Both the position numbers and the translations under genes were made by a program. From assembly GCF_001718695.1 (NCBI RefSeq), contig NZ_CP013422.1, positions 806,001-870,000 of the forward strand: DNA of 64,000 bases. Reading direction: 5' to 3'. This document shows, in pieces, positions 8,354-19,737 of the stretch (position 1 is the stretch's first letter; each line of letters begins with the position of its first letter). Origin of the DNA: Burkholderia ubonensis (GTDB lineage Bacteria > Pseudomonadota > Gammaproteobacteria > Burkholderiales > Burkholderiaceae). Below the pieces are notes generated by a model, which was not told the DNA's origin, searched no databases, and saw only the letters and a program-made list of their open reading frames with translations.

Positions 8354-9868
8354 ATGTCTTCATCCCGCATCCTCGCTCCCGCCCTGCGCTCGCTCGTCCG
8401 CACCGCCGCCGAAGCCGCCGCCCTGATCCGTCCCGGCATGACCGTCGCCATGAGCGGCTTCACCGGCTCGGGCTACCCGAAGGCCGTGCCGGCCGCGCTC
8501 GCCGCGCACATCGAGGCGGCGCACGCGCGGGGCGAGGCATTCCGCATCAACGTGCTGACCGGCGCATCGACCGCGCCGGAGCTCGACGGCGCGCTCGCCC
8601 GGACGAACGGCATCTCGATGCGCCTGCCGTACCAGTCCGACCCGACGCTGCGCGACAAGATCAATGCCGGCGAAGTCGACTACCAGGACGTCCACCTGAG
8701 CCACGTCGCGCAGTACGCATGGTTCGGGCTGTACGGCGATCTCGACGTCGCGATCGTCGAGGTCGCGGGCATCCGCGAGGACGGGCTGCTGATTCCGTCC
8801 GCGTCGGTCGGCAACAACAAGACCTGGCTCGACCGCGCGAAGCACGTGATCCTCGAGGTCAACGCGCGCCAGCCGCTCGGCCTCGACGGGATGCACGACA
8901 TCTATTACGGCACCGCGCTGCCGCCGCACCGCAAGCCGATCCCGCTGACGAAGAGCGACGACCGCATCGGCGAGCCGTACCTGCGCTGCCCGGCCGAGAA
9001 GATCGTCGCGATCGTCGAGACCGACGCGGCGGACCGCAGCAACGCGTTCTCCGCGCCGGACGAGACGTCGAAGCAGATCGCGGCGCAGCTGATCGATTTC
9101 CTGCGCCACGAAGTGAAGCGCGGCCGTCTGCCGGAGAACCTGCTGCCGCTGCAGTCGGGCGTCGGCAACATCACGAACGCGGTGCTCGCGGAACTGAGCA
9201 CGGCCGGATTCTCGAATCTCACCGCGTACACCGAGGTGATCCAGGACGGCATGCTCGACCTGCTCGCGGACGGCACGCTCGGCTTCGCGTCGGCCACCGC
9301 GCTGTCGCTGAGCCCGGACGCGGTCAAGCGCTTCGCCGACGAGATCGCGACGTTCCGCGAGAAGATCCTGCTGCGCCCGCAGGAGATCAGCAACCATCCG
9401 GAGCTCGTGCGCCGCCTCGGCTGCATCGCGATGAACGGGATGATCGAGGCCGACATCTACGGCAACGTGAACTCGACGCACGTGATGGGCACGAAGATCC
9501 AGAACGGCATCGGCGGCTCGGGCGACTTCGCGCGCAACGGCTACCTGTCGTGCTTCATGTCGGCGAGCACCGCGAAGGGCGGCGCGATCTCGCGGATCGT
9601 GCCGATGGCGAGCCACGTCGACCATACCGAGCACGACGTCGCCGTGGTCGTCACCGAGCAGGGCCTCGCGGACCTGCGCGGGCTGTCGCCGAAGCAGCGC
9701 GCGCGCAAGATCATCTCGACCTGCGCGCACCCGGACTTCCGGCCGATGCTCGACGACTACTTCGAGCGCGCGTGCCGCGAGAGCTTCGGCAAGCAGACGC
9801 CGCATCTGCTCGGCGAGGCGCTGTCGTGGCACGAGCGGTTCGTGCGGACCGGGTCGATGAAGGTCTGA
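8354..9868 (+). CDS. Succinate CoA-transferase (acetyl-CoA hydrolase/transferase family)
   Basis: A 504-residue class I CoA-transferase, full length for the YgfH/AarC/Ach1 group, moving CoA between succinate and acetate or propionate. The catalytic glutamate is Glu294 in AYTEVIQDGMLDLL, the same number as in acetic-acid-bacterium AarC; the conserved GSGGSGDFARN-type stretch near residue 390 (GIGGSGDFARNGYL) builds the CoA site. The open frame extends to 8027, but homology begins at the ATG at 8354. It acts in the cytosol on acetate or propionate overflow. The choice between acetyl-CoA hydrolase naming and succinate:propionate/acetate CoA-transferase cannot be made from sequence, although the hydrolase activity reported for this family is generally weak. 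Confidence 0.88.
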   Translation: MSSSRILAPALRSLVRTAAEAAALIRPGMTVAMSGFTGSGYPKAVPAALAAHIEAAHARGEAFRINVLTGASTAPELDGALARTNGISMRLPYQSDPTLRDKINAGEVDYQDVHLSHVAQYAWFGLYGDLDVAIVEVAGIREDGLLIPSASVGNNKTWLDRAKHVILEVNARQPLGLDGMHDIYYGTALPPHRKPIPLTKSDDRIGEPYLRCPAEKIVAIVETDAADRSNAFSAPDETSKQIAAQLIDFLRHEVKRGRLPENLLPLQSGVGNITNAVLAELSTAGFSNLTAYTEVIQDGMLDLLADGTLGFASATALSLSPDAVKRFADEIATFREKILLRPQEISNHPELVRRLGCIAMNGMIEADIYGNVNSTHVMGTKIQNGIGGSGDFARNGYLSCFMSASTAKGGAISRIVPMASHVDHTEHDVAVVVTEQGLADLRGLSPKQRARKIISTCAHPDFRPMLDDYFERACRESFGKQTPHLLGEALSWHERFVRTGSMKV

Positions 9869-10031
9869 GCCTGACCGGCGCGGAGTGGGGCGTGCGCCGC
9901 GCGTGCGCCCCCGCCGCGCCGTTAATTTGTCGCTGCCGCGCTGCATGCGCGGCGGGCGGCTCCAATCACGCCGCAACCCCCGCGGCGGCACGCACGCGTC
10001 GCGCTTGTATCGGAACGGTCGAGCGGCTATC

Positions 10032-10060
10032 TTGCAGCTTCAAGTTCACTTGAGGTCAAG
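10032..10060. promoter_or_regulatory. SoxR-like MerR-family operator upstream of the MerR gene
   Basis: The dyad at 10039-10056 (CTTCAAGTTCACTTGAGG) differs at two positions from the SoxR consensus CCTCAAGTTAACTTGAGG. On the minus strand it sits between TTGACC and CAAGAT with the 19-base spacing typical of MerR-activated promoters, pointing left toward the end of the CoA-transferase gene. The plus-strand equivalent (TTGCAG, 19 bases, CAAGCA) is weaker. The dyad ends 5 bases before the regulator's ATG. Confidence 0.55.
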
Positions 10061-10061
10061 C

Positions 10062-10487
10062 ATGGGCCGTCTGGATATTGCCGACGTCGCGCGTCATGCG
10101 GGCTTGCCCGCGTCGACGCTGCGCTACTACGAGGAAAAGGGCTTGATCGTGCCGAGCGGACGGCATGGGCTGCGGCGTCAGTACGACGCGTCGGTGCTGG
10201 AGCGTCTCGCATTGATCGCGCTCGGCCGCGAGGCCGGGTTCTCGCTCGATGACATGCTGGCGATGTTCGGCGCGGACGGCCGACCGGCGATCGACCGCGC
10301 GACGCTCGAGCGCAAGGCCGACGAGCTCGATCGCGCGATCCGCCGGCTCAGCGCGGTGCGCGACGGCCTGCGGCACGCGGCGGCGTGTCCGGCGCCGAGC
10401 CATCTCGAATGTCCGTCGTTTCGCAAGCTGCTGCGCATCGCCGCGCATCGCGCCCCGGCGCGCCGGACGAAACCGGATAGCCCTTGA
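10062..10487 (+). CDS. MerR-family transcriptional regulator
   Basis: A 141-residue regulator: winged helix at residues 1-70 (DIADVARHAGLPASTLRYYEEKGL), a dimerisation coiled coil at about 80-115, and a short tail with two cysteines in CPAPSHLECPSFRKLL. SoxR has four closely spaced cysteines holding a [2Fe-2S] cluster; only two are present here, so it is SoxR-like in DNA binding (see its operator) but not a SoxR by ligand. The open frame extends upstream to 9885, but the MerR fold starts at the ATG at 10062. No adjacent target gene is obvious; the operator just upstream suggests autoregulation. Confidence 0.82.
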   Translation: MGRLDIADVARHAGLPASTLRYYEEKGLIVPSGRHGLRRQYDASVLERLALIALGREAGFSLDDMLAMFGADGRPAIDRATLERKADELDRAIRRLSAVRDGLRHAAACPAPSHLECPSFRKLLRIAAHRAPARRTKPDSP

Positions 10488-10521
10488 CGAGCCAGAACGG
10501 GCTAGAACGCCGTACGGCCCG

Positions 10522-11400
10522 TCATCCCGCGTGATACACGCGGCATTCCATCTCGCGTCCTCGCACGACCCGCTTGCCGGCGAGCGCGCCGAGCGTCCCG
10601 GTGACGACGGTGCGCAACTGTTCGCGCTGCGTTGCATCGTAGAAATAGAGCGCGACCCAATCGGCGGTCGCGGACGGCTCCTGCGCGCGGGCAGGGCACG
10701 CGGCCAGGGCGGTGAAATGCCAGCCGCCCTTCGTCATGTGCATCACGGGCGGCGACACGCTGACGTCCGCGTTCAGGCGGCGCGGCACGAGGGTCGGCAG
10801 CATGCCGGCGGCCGCCTTGTTGCGGTACAGGCGATCGACGTACAGCAGCAGCTCGACCGGCGGCTCGGTGCCGAGGCCGGCGTCGCGCGCATGGCCTTGC
10901 CAGCGTCGGCGGCGGCTCAGCACCTCGTCGAGCGCCGCGCGAATGCCCGCCGCGCGGCGCGGGCCGACGCCCGCGATCGCTTCGAGCTGGCCGCTGCGCG
11001 CGGCGCGCTCCAGCTCCTCGAGCGTATCGATCTGCAACTGGTCGTGAATGCGCATCGCGAGTTCGCGGCCGATGCCGGGCACGGCCTCGAACGCGGACAC
11101 GCGCTCGGCGTCGCCGCGCAACCGGTCGAGCAGACGCCAGCGGCCGCTCACCAGCAGCTCGGCGATCGCCTGCGCGACGCCTGCGCCGACTGCCGGCAGC
11201 GCGCCCAGCGCATCCACGCCGCCCGCGTCGAACCGCGCGCGCAGCGCTTCGTCGAGCGATTCGATCGTATCGGCGGACGCGCGGTAGGCGGCCACCCGAT
11301 ACGGATTCGCTCCCTGGTCGGCAAGCAACTGCGCGGCCTCGCGCAGATGGTCGGCGATCTGCCGGTTTTCCTCGTCGGTGTGGCTGATGGTCGTTTCCAT
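10522..11400 (-). CDS. Helix-hairpin-helix protein related to the N-terminus of family X DNA polymerases
   Basis: A 292-residue protein. Residues 1-70 resemble the 8-kDa domain of polymerase beta/PolX (NPYRVAAYRASADTIESL), followed by helix-hairpin-helix repeats (LPAVGAGVAQAIAELL, VPGIGRELAMRIHDQL, IAGVGPRRAAGIRAAL). The nucleotidyl-transfer palm with its aspartates and the PHP nuclease domain are absent; the last 120 residues are an unrelated conserved domain ending CRVYHAG. It probably binds structured or gapped DNA, but no enzymatic activity can be predicted. Start chosen at the ATG at 11400 because the polar 22-residue extension from 11466 is not domain sequence. Convergent with the MerR gene. 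Confidence 0.72.
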   Translation of the reverse strand: METTISHTDEENRQIADHLREAAQLLADQGANPYRVAAYRASADTIESLDEALRARFDAGGVDALGALPAVGAGVAQAIAELLVSGRWRLLDRLRGDAERVSAFEAVPGIGRELAMRIHDQLQIDTLEELERAARSGQLEAIAGVGPRRAAGIRAALDEVLSRRRRWQGHARDAGLGTEPPVELLLYVDRLYRNKAAAGMLPTLVPRRLNADVSVSPPVMHMTKGGWHFTALAACPARAQEPSATADWVALYFYDATQREQLRTVVTGTLGALAGKRVVRGREMECRVYHAG

Positions 11401-11590
11401 GGCGCGGGACCGGGGCAAGCGCAAACGGGATGGACGCGGCGCGCAATGCGCCGCAGCACGCTTCATTTCAGCACATTGTCGCGGCCCGTGACGGATGGAA
11501 ATTGACGCGCATCAACGGCGAACGTTGCGGGCGTGCGGCAGCCCACACGCGCGCGTTCGCACCGGTGTGCGGCGCGTCGCGCGTGGCCGC

Positions 11591-13147
<1,557 letters not shown>

Positions 13148-13458
13148 GTCGATAGCGGCGTGAGCCGCGCTCCTGTATGGGCGGGCCGAAGGTCCGCGGG
13201 TTTCAGGTCGCCGGGGGCCGCGAACGCCCGTCCGCGCCGGCCAGCCTGACTCGATATCCAACGTGAGGGCGATCGCGCCAACTTCAATGTCGGCGCGGCA
13301 GACGCGCAAGCAGGCGGCGTGCCTGTGGGGCCGCATCGGCCCGATTCATGCGGCGAAACAAAAAGTCACCGATCAAACCCGCAGAAATATGCAGGGGACG
13401 TAAGCTAGATACAGGCGCGCGCCGCGCGGCGGCGCGCCGATTTCGTCCGGAGCATTCG

Positions 13459-13917
13459 ATGATTTCCCTTTCCGCTGCGAAGCGACCCGCGCTGGCGTTG
13501 GTCATGCTCGCGCTGAGTGGTTGCTATTACACGGGGCCGTACGGTTATGCACCGTATTACGCACCGGCGCCCGCACTGCTGTCGCAGCGCGAGCTTCTCG
13601 TCGCGCCGGCGAGCGGGGCGTCCGCGGCTGCACCGGCGCCGACTCCAGCCCCCGCTCGGGCGCCGGCTCGGGCCCAAGCCCAGGTTCCGGCTCCAGCTCC
13701 AGCTCCAGCCGAGCCGCCGCCTGATTACACCTACGCGCCGCCCCCCGTTTATGTCGCACCGGCCTACGTGCCGTATCCGGTCTATTACCCCGCGTACTAT
13801 CCGGCGTACTACCCCGGCTGGTACGGGCCGCCGATCTCGATCGGCTTCGGTTTCCGCGGATACTGGGGCGGCGGCGGGCACTGGGGCGGCGGACACCACG
13901 GCGGCCATCGACACTGA
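13459..13917 (+). CDS. Small Tyr/Pro/Gly-rich lipoprotein
   Basis: A 152-residue predicted lipoprotein: signal peptide II with lipobox LALSGC and lipidated Cys22. The mature part is low-complexity: an Ala/Pro/Gln linker (about 52-88), then tyrosine-proline repeats (YVPYPVYYPAYYPAYYPGWY), and a Gly/His-rich tail (GGGHWGGGHHGGHRH) that could bind metal. Not assigned to a known family. The next gene follows after 33 bases and encodes another envelope protein, so the two likely form a unit. The frame is open to 13348, but only the ATG at 13459 gives a proper lipoprotein signal. It is divergent from the sigma factor gene; the 310 bases between them show no clear promoter. Confidence 0.72.
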   Translation: MISLSAAKRPALALVMLALSGCYYTGPYGYAPYYAPAPALLSQRELLVAPASGASAAAPAPTPAPARAPARAQAQVPAPAPAPAEPPPDYTYAPPPVYVAPAYVPYPVYYPAYYPAYYPGWYGPPISIGFGFRGYWGGGGHWGGGHHGGHRH

Positions 13918-13950
13918 AGGACGCGCGGCTGCACCGCGCGGGAGAGCACC

Positions 13951-14781
13951 ATGAGCAAAACGATGATTCGAAGTCTGTGCGTCGTCCTGTTCGGCATCGC
14001 CGCGGCGCCGGGCATCGCCGCCGCGCAAAGCAGCGCCTACACGAACTCGGTCGCGGCGCTCTATGCCGGGCCGGCACCCGACTATCCGGTGGTCGCTCAG
14101 CTTCCGCCGGGCACCGCGGTGGACGTGTTCGGCTGCCTGAGCGACTACTCGTGGTGCGACGTCGCGCTGCCTGGCGTGCGTGGCTGGATCGACGCGGAGC
14201 AGCTCGACTATCCATACCAGGGCTACTACGTGCCGCTGATCGAATACGGCGCGATCGTCGGCGTACCGGTCACCGGGTTCGCGATCGGCGCGTACTGGGA
14301 CCGCTATTACCGCAAGCGCCCGTGGTTCCACGATCGCGATCGCTGGGAGCATCGCGCCGAGCCGCGCATCGGTCCGGGAGGGCTCCCGCCGGGACAGGGA
14401 CACCCGCAGCCGGGCGGCCCGATCCAGCGCGCGCCCGGCGGCGCTCCGCCGGCGCAGCGCGATACGCGGCCGTCGGCCACGCGCGGCGGCTGGGGTGGAC
14501 CGAACCGCATGCCGGCCCCACAGGCGATGCCCCAGGCGGCGCCGGTACCGCACGCGGCGCCGCAACCGGGCCCGGCAGCCGCACCGCACGCGGCGCCGCA
14601 ACCCGGGCCGGCGCCCGGTTCAGCCGTCGTGCGCCCGGCGCCCGGGCCGGGCGGCGGGCCGCGCATGCTGCCGCCGCAGGGAAACCCAGGCGGCGGCGGT
14701 TACGGCGGCCGGTCGCAAGGTGGCGGAAATGCCGGCGGCGGCCACGGCGGCGGCGTCGGCAACGACGAGTTTCGCCGCTGA
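13951..14781 (+). CDS. Secreted bacterial SH3-domain protein with a Pro/Gly-rich tail
   Basis: A 276-residue exported protein: signal peptide (residues 1-25, ending GIAAAQ), then a bacterial SH3 (SH3b) domain at about 27-92 (VAALYAGPAPDYPVVAQLPPGTAVDVFGCLSD and a later GVRGWIDAEQL). The rest is a long disordered Pro/Ala/Gln/Gly tail with repeated HAAPQPGPA motifs at about 195-225. SH3b domains often bind peptidoglycan or other cell-wall ligands. Lies 33 bases downstream of the lipoprotein gene and convergent with ilvD. Function beyond an envelope location is not predictable. Confidence 0.75.
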   Translation: MSKTMIRSLCVVLFGIAAAPGIAAAQSSAYTNSVAALYAGPAPDYPVVAQLPPGTAVDVFGCLSDYSWCDVALPGVRGWIDAEQLDYPYQGYYVPLIEYGAIVGVPVTGFAIGAYWDRYYRKRPWFHDRDRWEHRAEPRIGPGGLPPGQGHPQPGGPIQRAPGGAPPAQRDTRPSATRGGWGGPNRMPAPQAMPQAAPVPHAAPQPGPAAAPHAAPQPGPAPGSAVVRPAPGPGGGPRMLPPQGNPGGGGYGGRSQGGGNAGGGHGGGVGNDEFRR

Positions 14782-14807
14782 CACGCGGCGCCCGCGTTGC
14801 CGCGGGA

Positions 14808-14836
14808 CGAAAAAAAGCCGCTCCGTAGAGCGGCTT
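14808..14836 (-). terminator. Intrinsic terminator of ilvD
   Basis: Perfect 9-base stem AAGCCGCTC (14815-14823) / GAGCGGCTT (14828-14836) with loop CGTA; the A-run at 14810-14816 becomes a U-run for minus-strand transcripts. It is oriented to end transcription from ilvD about 100 bases after its stop codon. Confidence 0.8.
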
Positions 14837-14882
14837 GGGCAGCTTGCCGATCCGGCCGGCGGGCTGCGGGTGGGGCTCGGGT

Positions 14883-14925
14883 AGAGGCCGGGAACGAGCC
14901 CGTCTCCGGCCCGTTCCCGGCCTCT
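14883..14925. repeat. Perfect 14-base inverted repeat in the ilvD 3' region
   Basis: AGAGGCCGGGAACG (14883-14896) is exactly complementary to CGTTCCCGGCCTCT (14912-14925), with a 15-base loop. It begins 10 bases after the ilvD stop codon and precedes the terminator, so the transcript would carry a very stable hairpin in its 3' UTR. It has no U-run, so it is not itself a terminator. Confidence 0.8.
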
Positions 14926-14935
14926 AAGGCGACGG

Positions 14936-16795
14936 TCAGTCGTCCAGCAACGACAGATCGCGTACCGCGCCCTTGTCGGCCGACATCACCAGCTTCGCGT
15001 AGGCCTTGAGCGCCGCGGACACCTTGCGCGGACGCGGCTTGGCCGGCTTCCACCCGTTCGCGTTCTGCTCCTCGCGGCGGCGCGCCAGTTCCTCGTCGGA
15101 CAGCAGCACGTTGATCGTGCGGTTCGGGATGTCGATGCGGATCCGGTCGCCGTCGCGCACGAGGCCGATCGCGCCGCCGGCCGCCGCTTCGGGCGAGCAG
15201 TGGCCGATCGACAGGCCCGACGTGCCGCCCGAGAAACGGCCGTCCGTCAGCAGCGCGCAGGCTTTGCCCAGGCCCTTGGACTTGATGTAGCTGGTCGGGT
15301 AGAGCATTTCCTGCATGCCGGGGCCGCCCTTCGGGCCTTCGTAGCGCACGATCACCACGTCGCCGGCCTTGACCTTGTCGTTGAGGATGTTCTCGACCGC
15401 CTCGTCCTGCGACTCGGTGACGTGGGCCGTGCCCTCGAACACGAGAATGCTCTCGTCGACGCCGGCGGTCTTCACCACGCAGCCGTCGAGCGCGATGTTG
15501 CCCGTCAGCACCGCGAGGCCGCCTTCCTTCGAGAACGCGTGCTCGTACGAGCGGATGCAGCCTTCGGCGCGGTCGAGGTCCAGGCTCGGCCAGCGCGTGT
15601 CCTGGCTGAACGCGACCTGCGTCGGAATGCCGGCCGGGCCGGCCAGGTAGAAGGTCTTGACGGCTTCGTCCTGCGTGCGGGTGATGTCCCACTGGTCCAG
15701 CGCGTCCCTGAGCGACGCGGCGTGCACCGTGGGCACGTCGGTGTGCAGCTTGCCGGCGCGCTCGAGCTCGCCGAGGATCGCCATGATGCCGCCCGCGCGG
15801 TGCACGTCCTCGATATGGTACTTGTTGGTGTTGGGCGCGACCTTGCACAGCTGCGGCACGACGCGCGACAGGCGGTCGATGTCGGTCATCGTGAATTCGA
15901 TGCCCGCTTCGCGCGCGATCGCCAGCAAGTGCAGGATCGTGTTGGTCGAGCCGCCCATCGCGATGTCGAGCGTCATCGCGTTCTCGAACGCCTTGAAGCC
16001 CACCGAGCGCGGCAGGATGCGTTCGTTTTCCTGTTCGTAGTATTCGCGGGTCAGCTCGACGATGCGGCGGCCGGCGCGCTTGAAGAGCTGCTCGCGGTCC
16101 GCGTGCGTTGCCACGACCGTGCCGTTGCCCGGCAGCGACAGGCCGAGCGCCTCGGTCAGGCAGTTCATCGAGTTGGCCGTGAACATGCCCGAGCACGAGC
16201 CGCAGGTGGGGCAGGCGGAGCGTTCGACCTCGGCGACGTCGGCGTCGGAATAGGCCTGGTCGGCCGCGATCACCATCGCGTCGACCAGGTCGAGCTTCTT
16301 GAGCTCGACGGTCTTGGTGACGGGATTGGCGAGGCGCGTCTTGCCGGCTTCCATCGGGCCGCCGGACACGAAGATCACCGGGATGTTGAGGCGCATCGCG
16401 GCCATCAGCATGCCGGGGGTGATCTTGTCGCAGTTGGAGATGCACACCATCGCGTCGGCGCAGTGCGCGTTGACCATGTATTCGACCGAATCCGCGATGA
16501 TGTCGCGGCTGGGCAGCGAATACAGCATGCCGTCGTGGCCCATCGCGATGCCGTCGTCGACTGCGATGGTGTTGAATTCCTTGGCGACGCCGCCCGCGGC
16601 CTCGATCTCGCGCGCAACGAGCTGGCCGAGGTCCTTCAGGTGCACGTGGCCGGGCACGAACTGGGTGAACGAGTTGACCACCGCGATGATCGGCTTCGAG
16701 AAGTCGTCGTCTTTCATGCCGGTGGCGCGCCACAGGGAGCGCGCGCCCGCCATGTTGCGGCCGGCGGTGGAGGTTTTGGAACGGTATGCGGGCAT
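14936..16795 (-). CDS. ilvD: Dihydroxy-acid dehydratase
   Basis: A 619-residue IlvD, the full length of the E. coli-type enzyme, which dehydrates 2,3-dihydroxy-isovalerate and 2,3-dihydroxy-3-methylvalerate in valine, leucine and isoleucine synthesis. Fe-S ligand cysteines are visible in SNCDKITPG (about residue 122) and [17 protein letters not shown] (about 195), and the [11 protein letters not shown] and [15 protein letters not shown] ([11 protein letters not shown]) stretches are intact. Start at the ATG at 16795 gives the standard [22 protein letters not shown]-terminus. Followed by a hairpin and a strong terminator. It stands alone, not with ilvBC, as often in Burkholderia. A frameshift in the gene upstream leaves that frame open all the way into this one. 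Confidence 0.95.
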   Translation of the reverse strand: MPAYRSKTSTAGRNMAGARSLWRATGMKDDDFSKPIIAVVNSFTQFVPGHVHLKDLGQLVAREIEAAGGVAKEFNTIAVDDGIAMGHDGMLYSLPSRDIIADSVEYMVNAHCADAMVCISNCDKITPGMLMAAMRLNIPVIFVSGGPMEAGKTRLANPVTKTVELKKLDLVDAMVIAADQAYSDADVAEVERSACPTCGSCSGMFTANSMNCLTEALGLSLPGNGTVVATHADREQLFKRAGRRIVELTREYYEQENERILPRSVGFKAFENAMTLDIAMGGSTNTILHLLAIAREAGIEFTMTDIDRLSRVVPQLCKVAPNTNKYHIEDVHRAGGIMAILGELERAGKLHTDVPTVHAASLRDALDQWDITRTQDEAVKTFYLAGPAGIPTQVAFSQDTRWPSLDLDRAEGCIRSYEHAFSKEGGLAVLTGNIALDGCVVKTAGVDESILVFEGTAHVTESQDEAVENILNDKVKAGDVVIVRYEGPKGGPGMQEMLYPTSYIKSKGLGKACALLTDGRFSGGTSGLSIGHCSPEAAAGGAIGLVRDGDRIRIDIPNRTINVLLSDEELARRREEQNANGWKPAKPRPRKVSAALKAYAKLVMSADKGAVRDLSLLDD

Positions 16796-17043
16796 TGTGA
16801 TGGCTGAAGAAATATCGCGGAAAAGGGTGGAGGCACGGGAATAAAGGCCTCTCTCGCGCCCGTGCGAACAACCTCTTGAGCTGCGCTGTGGGCAAACCGG
16901 GGGATTATCCCATAGCCGCCGGGCGTGCGCCGGCGGTCGGAGCGGGCGGTGGGACGCGGGGTTTGGCCATTCAATAGGCGATGAGCGGCCGCGGGCCGCG
17001 GCGCGCAGGGCAGGCCGTGTAGGCCGGCCCGCACCGCCACGCC

Positions 17044-18067
17044 TCACTCGACCAGCGCGAGGATTTCCTCGTAAAGCGGCCGTGGAATCCGCACGCCGTT
17101 CGCCGCGCTGCGCGCGCGGGCGTCGAAGCGCCGTTGCGACGGCAGCCGCGCGCCCTGCGCGACGATCGATTCGAGCATCCGTTCGCCGCGCGCGAGCCCC
17201 GCGTCGAGGTCGTCGCCGAGGAACACCTTCGGGTCGAACGCGATCACGAGCTCGCCATGGCACGGCGTCGCGCCGACGCCCTCGTCGAAGGCCATCGACT
17301 CCTGGCTCGTCAGGTCGCCGATCAGCGCGCCGCCGAGCAGCTCGACCATCGCCGCGAGGGCCGAGCCCTTGTGGCCGCCGAACGTGCGCATCGCGCCCTG
17401 CAGCGCGGCCTTCGGGTCGGTGGTCGGCTGGCCGTCGGCGTCGATCGCCCAGTGCGGCGGGATCGGCTTGCCTTGCTTCGCATGCAGCTCGATGTCGCCG
17501 CGCGCGATCGCGCTCGTCGCGAAATCGAACACGAACGGCAGGCCGCCCGGCCGCGGCCACGCGAATGCGATCGGATTGGTGCCGAACACGGGCGGGCCGG
17601 TTGCCGCCTTCCGGCGCGACCCAGCTATGACTCGGATTCATCGCGATGCCGGCGAGGCCCTCGGCCGCGATCGCCTCGACCTCGGGCCACAGCGCGGAGA
17701 AGTGATAGCAATGGTTGATCACCATCGCCGCGATGCCGTGCTGCTTCGCCATTTCAACCAGCACGGGCAGGCCCGTCTCGAAGCTCAGCAGCGAGAAGCC
17801 GCGATGCGCGTCGACCGCGACGATCGACGACGACAGCCGGCGCAGCGTCGGCGCGGCCTGCGGATCGACCTTGCCCTTTTTCAGCGAGCGTACGCAGACG
17901 AGCAGCCGGTACACGCCGTGCGAATGGCATTCGTCGCGCTGGCCTTGCGTGATCACGTTCGCGATCGCGCGCGCATGCGCGTCGGACATCCCGTGTCGGG
18001 TCAGCACGCGCAGCGCGAGCGCGTGCACGTCGCCGAGCGGCAGGACGACTTCATTCACGTCAGACAT
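17044..18067 (-). pseudogene. Ldh/MDH2-family oxidoreductase, frameshifted
   Basis: About 340 residues of an NAD(P)-dependent Ldh-family reductase (the family of malate/L-lactate, ureidoglycolate and delta-1-pyrroline/piperideine-2-carboxylate reductases). The N-terminal part (18067 to about 17600) includes the catalytic-region [14 protein letters not shown] and ends VAPEGGNRP; the C-terminal part continues one frame over as [16 protein letters not shown] to the TGA at 17044. One extra C in the run at 17590-17600 explains the shift: removing it reads [12 protein letters not shown]. The remainder is undegraded, so this may be a sequencing error or a recent mutation. It overlaps the aldehyde dehydrogenase stop by 8 bases and probably serves hydroxyproline/proline-derived imine reduction; that role is inferred from context. 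Confidence 0.8.
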
Positions 18068-19655
18068 CGCGCGCCTCCTTCGGCAGCACCACGACGCCGT
18101 CGATGCGCTGCGCGACGTGCAGCGGATTGCCGTCGCGCAGCGCCGCCGGCAGCAGCGCGGCGGGCACGTCCTGATACGACACCGGGCGCAGGAAGCGCTC
18201 GATCGCGCGCGCGCCGACCGACGTCGTGCGCGTGTCGGACGTCGCCGGGAACGGCCCGCCGTGCACCATCGCATGCCCGACCTCGACGCCGGTGCCGAAG
18301 CCGTTGACGAGAATGCGGCCGGCCTTGCGTTCGAGCGTCGGCAGCAGCTTTGCGAACAGCGGCGCGTCGCCGTCGGCGAGATGCGCGGCGATCGTCAACT
18401 GGCCTTCGAGCGACTTCAGCACGCGGTGCAGCGTGTCGGCGTCCGGGCAGCGGACGATCAGCGACGCGGGGCCGAACACTTCGTCGCGCAGTTCGCGGCG
18501 CGCGATGAACGCTTCCGCCGACGTCGCGAACAGCGCGGCGCGCGCCTGGTAGCGGTCGCCTTCGACGCCTTCGGCGAGCGTGTCGACGGCAGCGTGCGCG
18601 CGCAGGCGCGCGACGCCGTCGCAGTAGCTCGCGTGGATGTGCGGCGTCAGCATCGTCGCCGCCGCAGCCACGCGCGCCGCGGCCGCCGCGGCGGCCTCGA
18701 ACGCGCGCAGCGCGGGCCCGTCGACGCCGAGCACGAGGCCCGGGTTCGTGCAGAACTGGCCGGCGCCGAGCGTCAGCGACGCGACGAACTGCTGCGCGAT
18801 CGCATCGTGCCGCGCGGCGAGCGCGTCGGGCAGCAGCAGCACCGGGTTGATCGAGCTCATTTCCGCATAGACGGGGATCGGCTCGTCGCGCTTGGCCGCG
18901 ATGTGCATCAGCGCGACGCCGCCGCGGCGCGAGCCGGTGAAGCCGACCGCCTTGATGCGCGGATCGGCGACGAGCGCCTGGCCGATCTCGCGCGACGCGT
19001 CGAACAGCAGCGAGAACACGCCGGCCGGCAAGCCGCATTCGTGCACCGCCTGCTGGATCGCGCGGCCGACGAGCTCCGACGTGCCCGGATGCGCGGAATG
19101 CGCCTTGACGATCACCGGGCAGCCGGCCGCGAGCGCCGACGCCGTGTCGCCGCCCGCGACCGAAAACGCGAGCGGGAAGTTCGACGCGCCGAACACGGCC
19201 ACCGGCCCGATCGCGACGTTGCGCAGCCGCAGGTCGACGCGCGGCAGCGGCTTGCGCTCGGGGCGGGCGGGATCGATGCGCGCGTCGAGGAAGCCGCCGT
19301 CGCGCACGACCGACGCGAACAGCCCGAGCTGGCCGACCGTGCGGCCGCGCTCGCCCTCGATGCGCGCGCGCGGCAGCCCCGATTCGGCGACGCAGCGCTC
19401 GATCAGTGCGTCGCCGAGCGCCATGATGTTGCGGCCGATCGCGTCGAGAAACGCGGCGCGCGCTTCGAGGCTCGTCTCGCGATACGTGTCGAACGCGTCG
19501 TCGGCGAGCGCGCAGGCCGTCTCCAGGTCGTGCAGGCTCGCGCCGCCGAACGCGGGTTCGAGCCGTTCGCCGGTCGCGGCGGCGATCGCATGGAGGGTGC
19601 CGTTCCGTCCGGCGACGGCCGTCTGGCCGATCAGGAGCTGGCCTGTGAGTTGCAT
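18060..19655 (-). CDS. Aldehyde dehydrogenase, probable alpha-ketoglutarate semialdehyde dehydrogenase
   Basis: A 531-residue NADP-type aldehyde dehydrogenase oxidising 2,5-dioxopentanoate (alpha-ketoglutarate semialdehyde) to 2-oxoglutarate, the last step of hydroxyproline breakdown. The nucleophile is Cys302 in [10 protein letters not shown]; the general-base region reads [11 protein letters not shown] instead of the common E-L-G-G-K/N pattern, as in this semialdehyde subgroup. The cofactor loop [10 protein letters not shown] is intact. It heads a minus-strand unit with the Ldh-family gene and faces the epimerase-dehydrogenase unit across an 870-base region. Start at the ATG at 19655 ([11 protein letters not shown]), the expected family N-terminus. 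Other semialdehydes from sugar-acid pathways are possible substrates; context favours hydroxyproline. Confidence 0.85.
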   Translation of the reverse strand: MQLTGQLLIGQTAVAGRNGTLHAIAAATGERLEPAFGGASLHDLETACALADDAFDTYRETSLEARAAFLDAIGRNIMALGDALIERCVAESGLPRARIEGERGRTVGQLGLFASVVRDGGFLDARIDPARPERKPLPRVDLRLRNVAIGPVAVFGASNFPLAFSVAGGDTASALAAGCPVIVKAHSAHPGTSELVGRAIQQAVHECGLPAGVFSLLFDASREIGQALVADPRIKAVGFTGSRRGGVALMHIAAKRDEPIPVYAEMSSINPVLLLPDALAARHDAIAQQFVASLTLGAGQFCTNPGLVLGVDGPALRAFEAAAAAAARVAAAATMLTPHIHASYCDGVARLRAHAAVDTLAEGVEGDRYQARAALFATSAEAFIARRELRDEVFGPASLIVRCPDADTLHRVLKSLEGQLTIAAHLADGDAPLFAKLLPTLERKAGRILVNGFGTGVEVGHAMVHGGPFPATSDTRTTSVGARAIERFLRPVSYQDVPAALLPAALRDGNPLHVAQRIDGVVVLPKEARDV

Positions 19656-19737
19656 GGGGTTCCTTGGAAAATGCGGCGCCGCGCGCACTGCGTGCGGCCG
19701 GAGTGGGAAGGGGCGGATAGAAGCGGAAAGCGGGGCG

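Noticed and set aside
10062..10487. Annotating the MerR protein as SoxR because of its operator
   Set aside because: Only two of the four cysteines needed for a [2Fe-2S] cluster are present.
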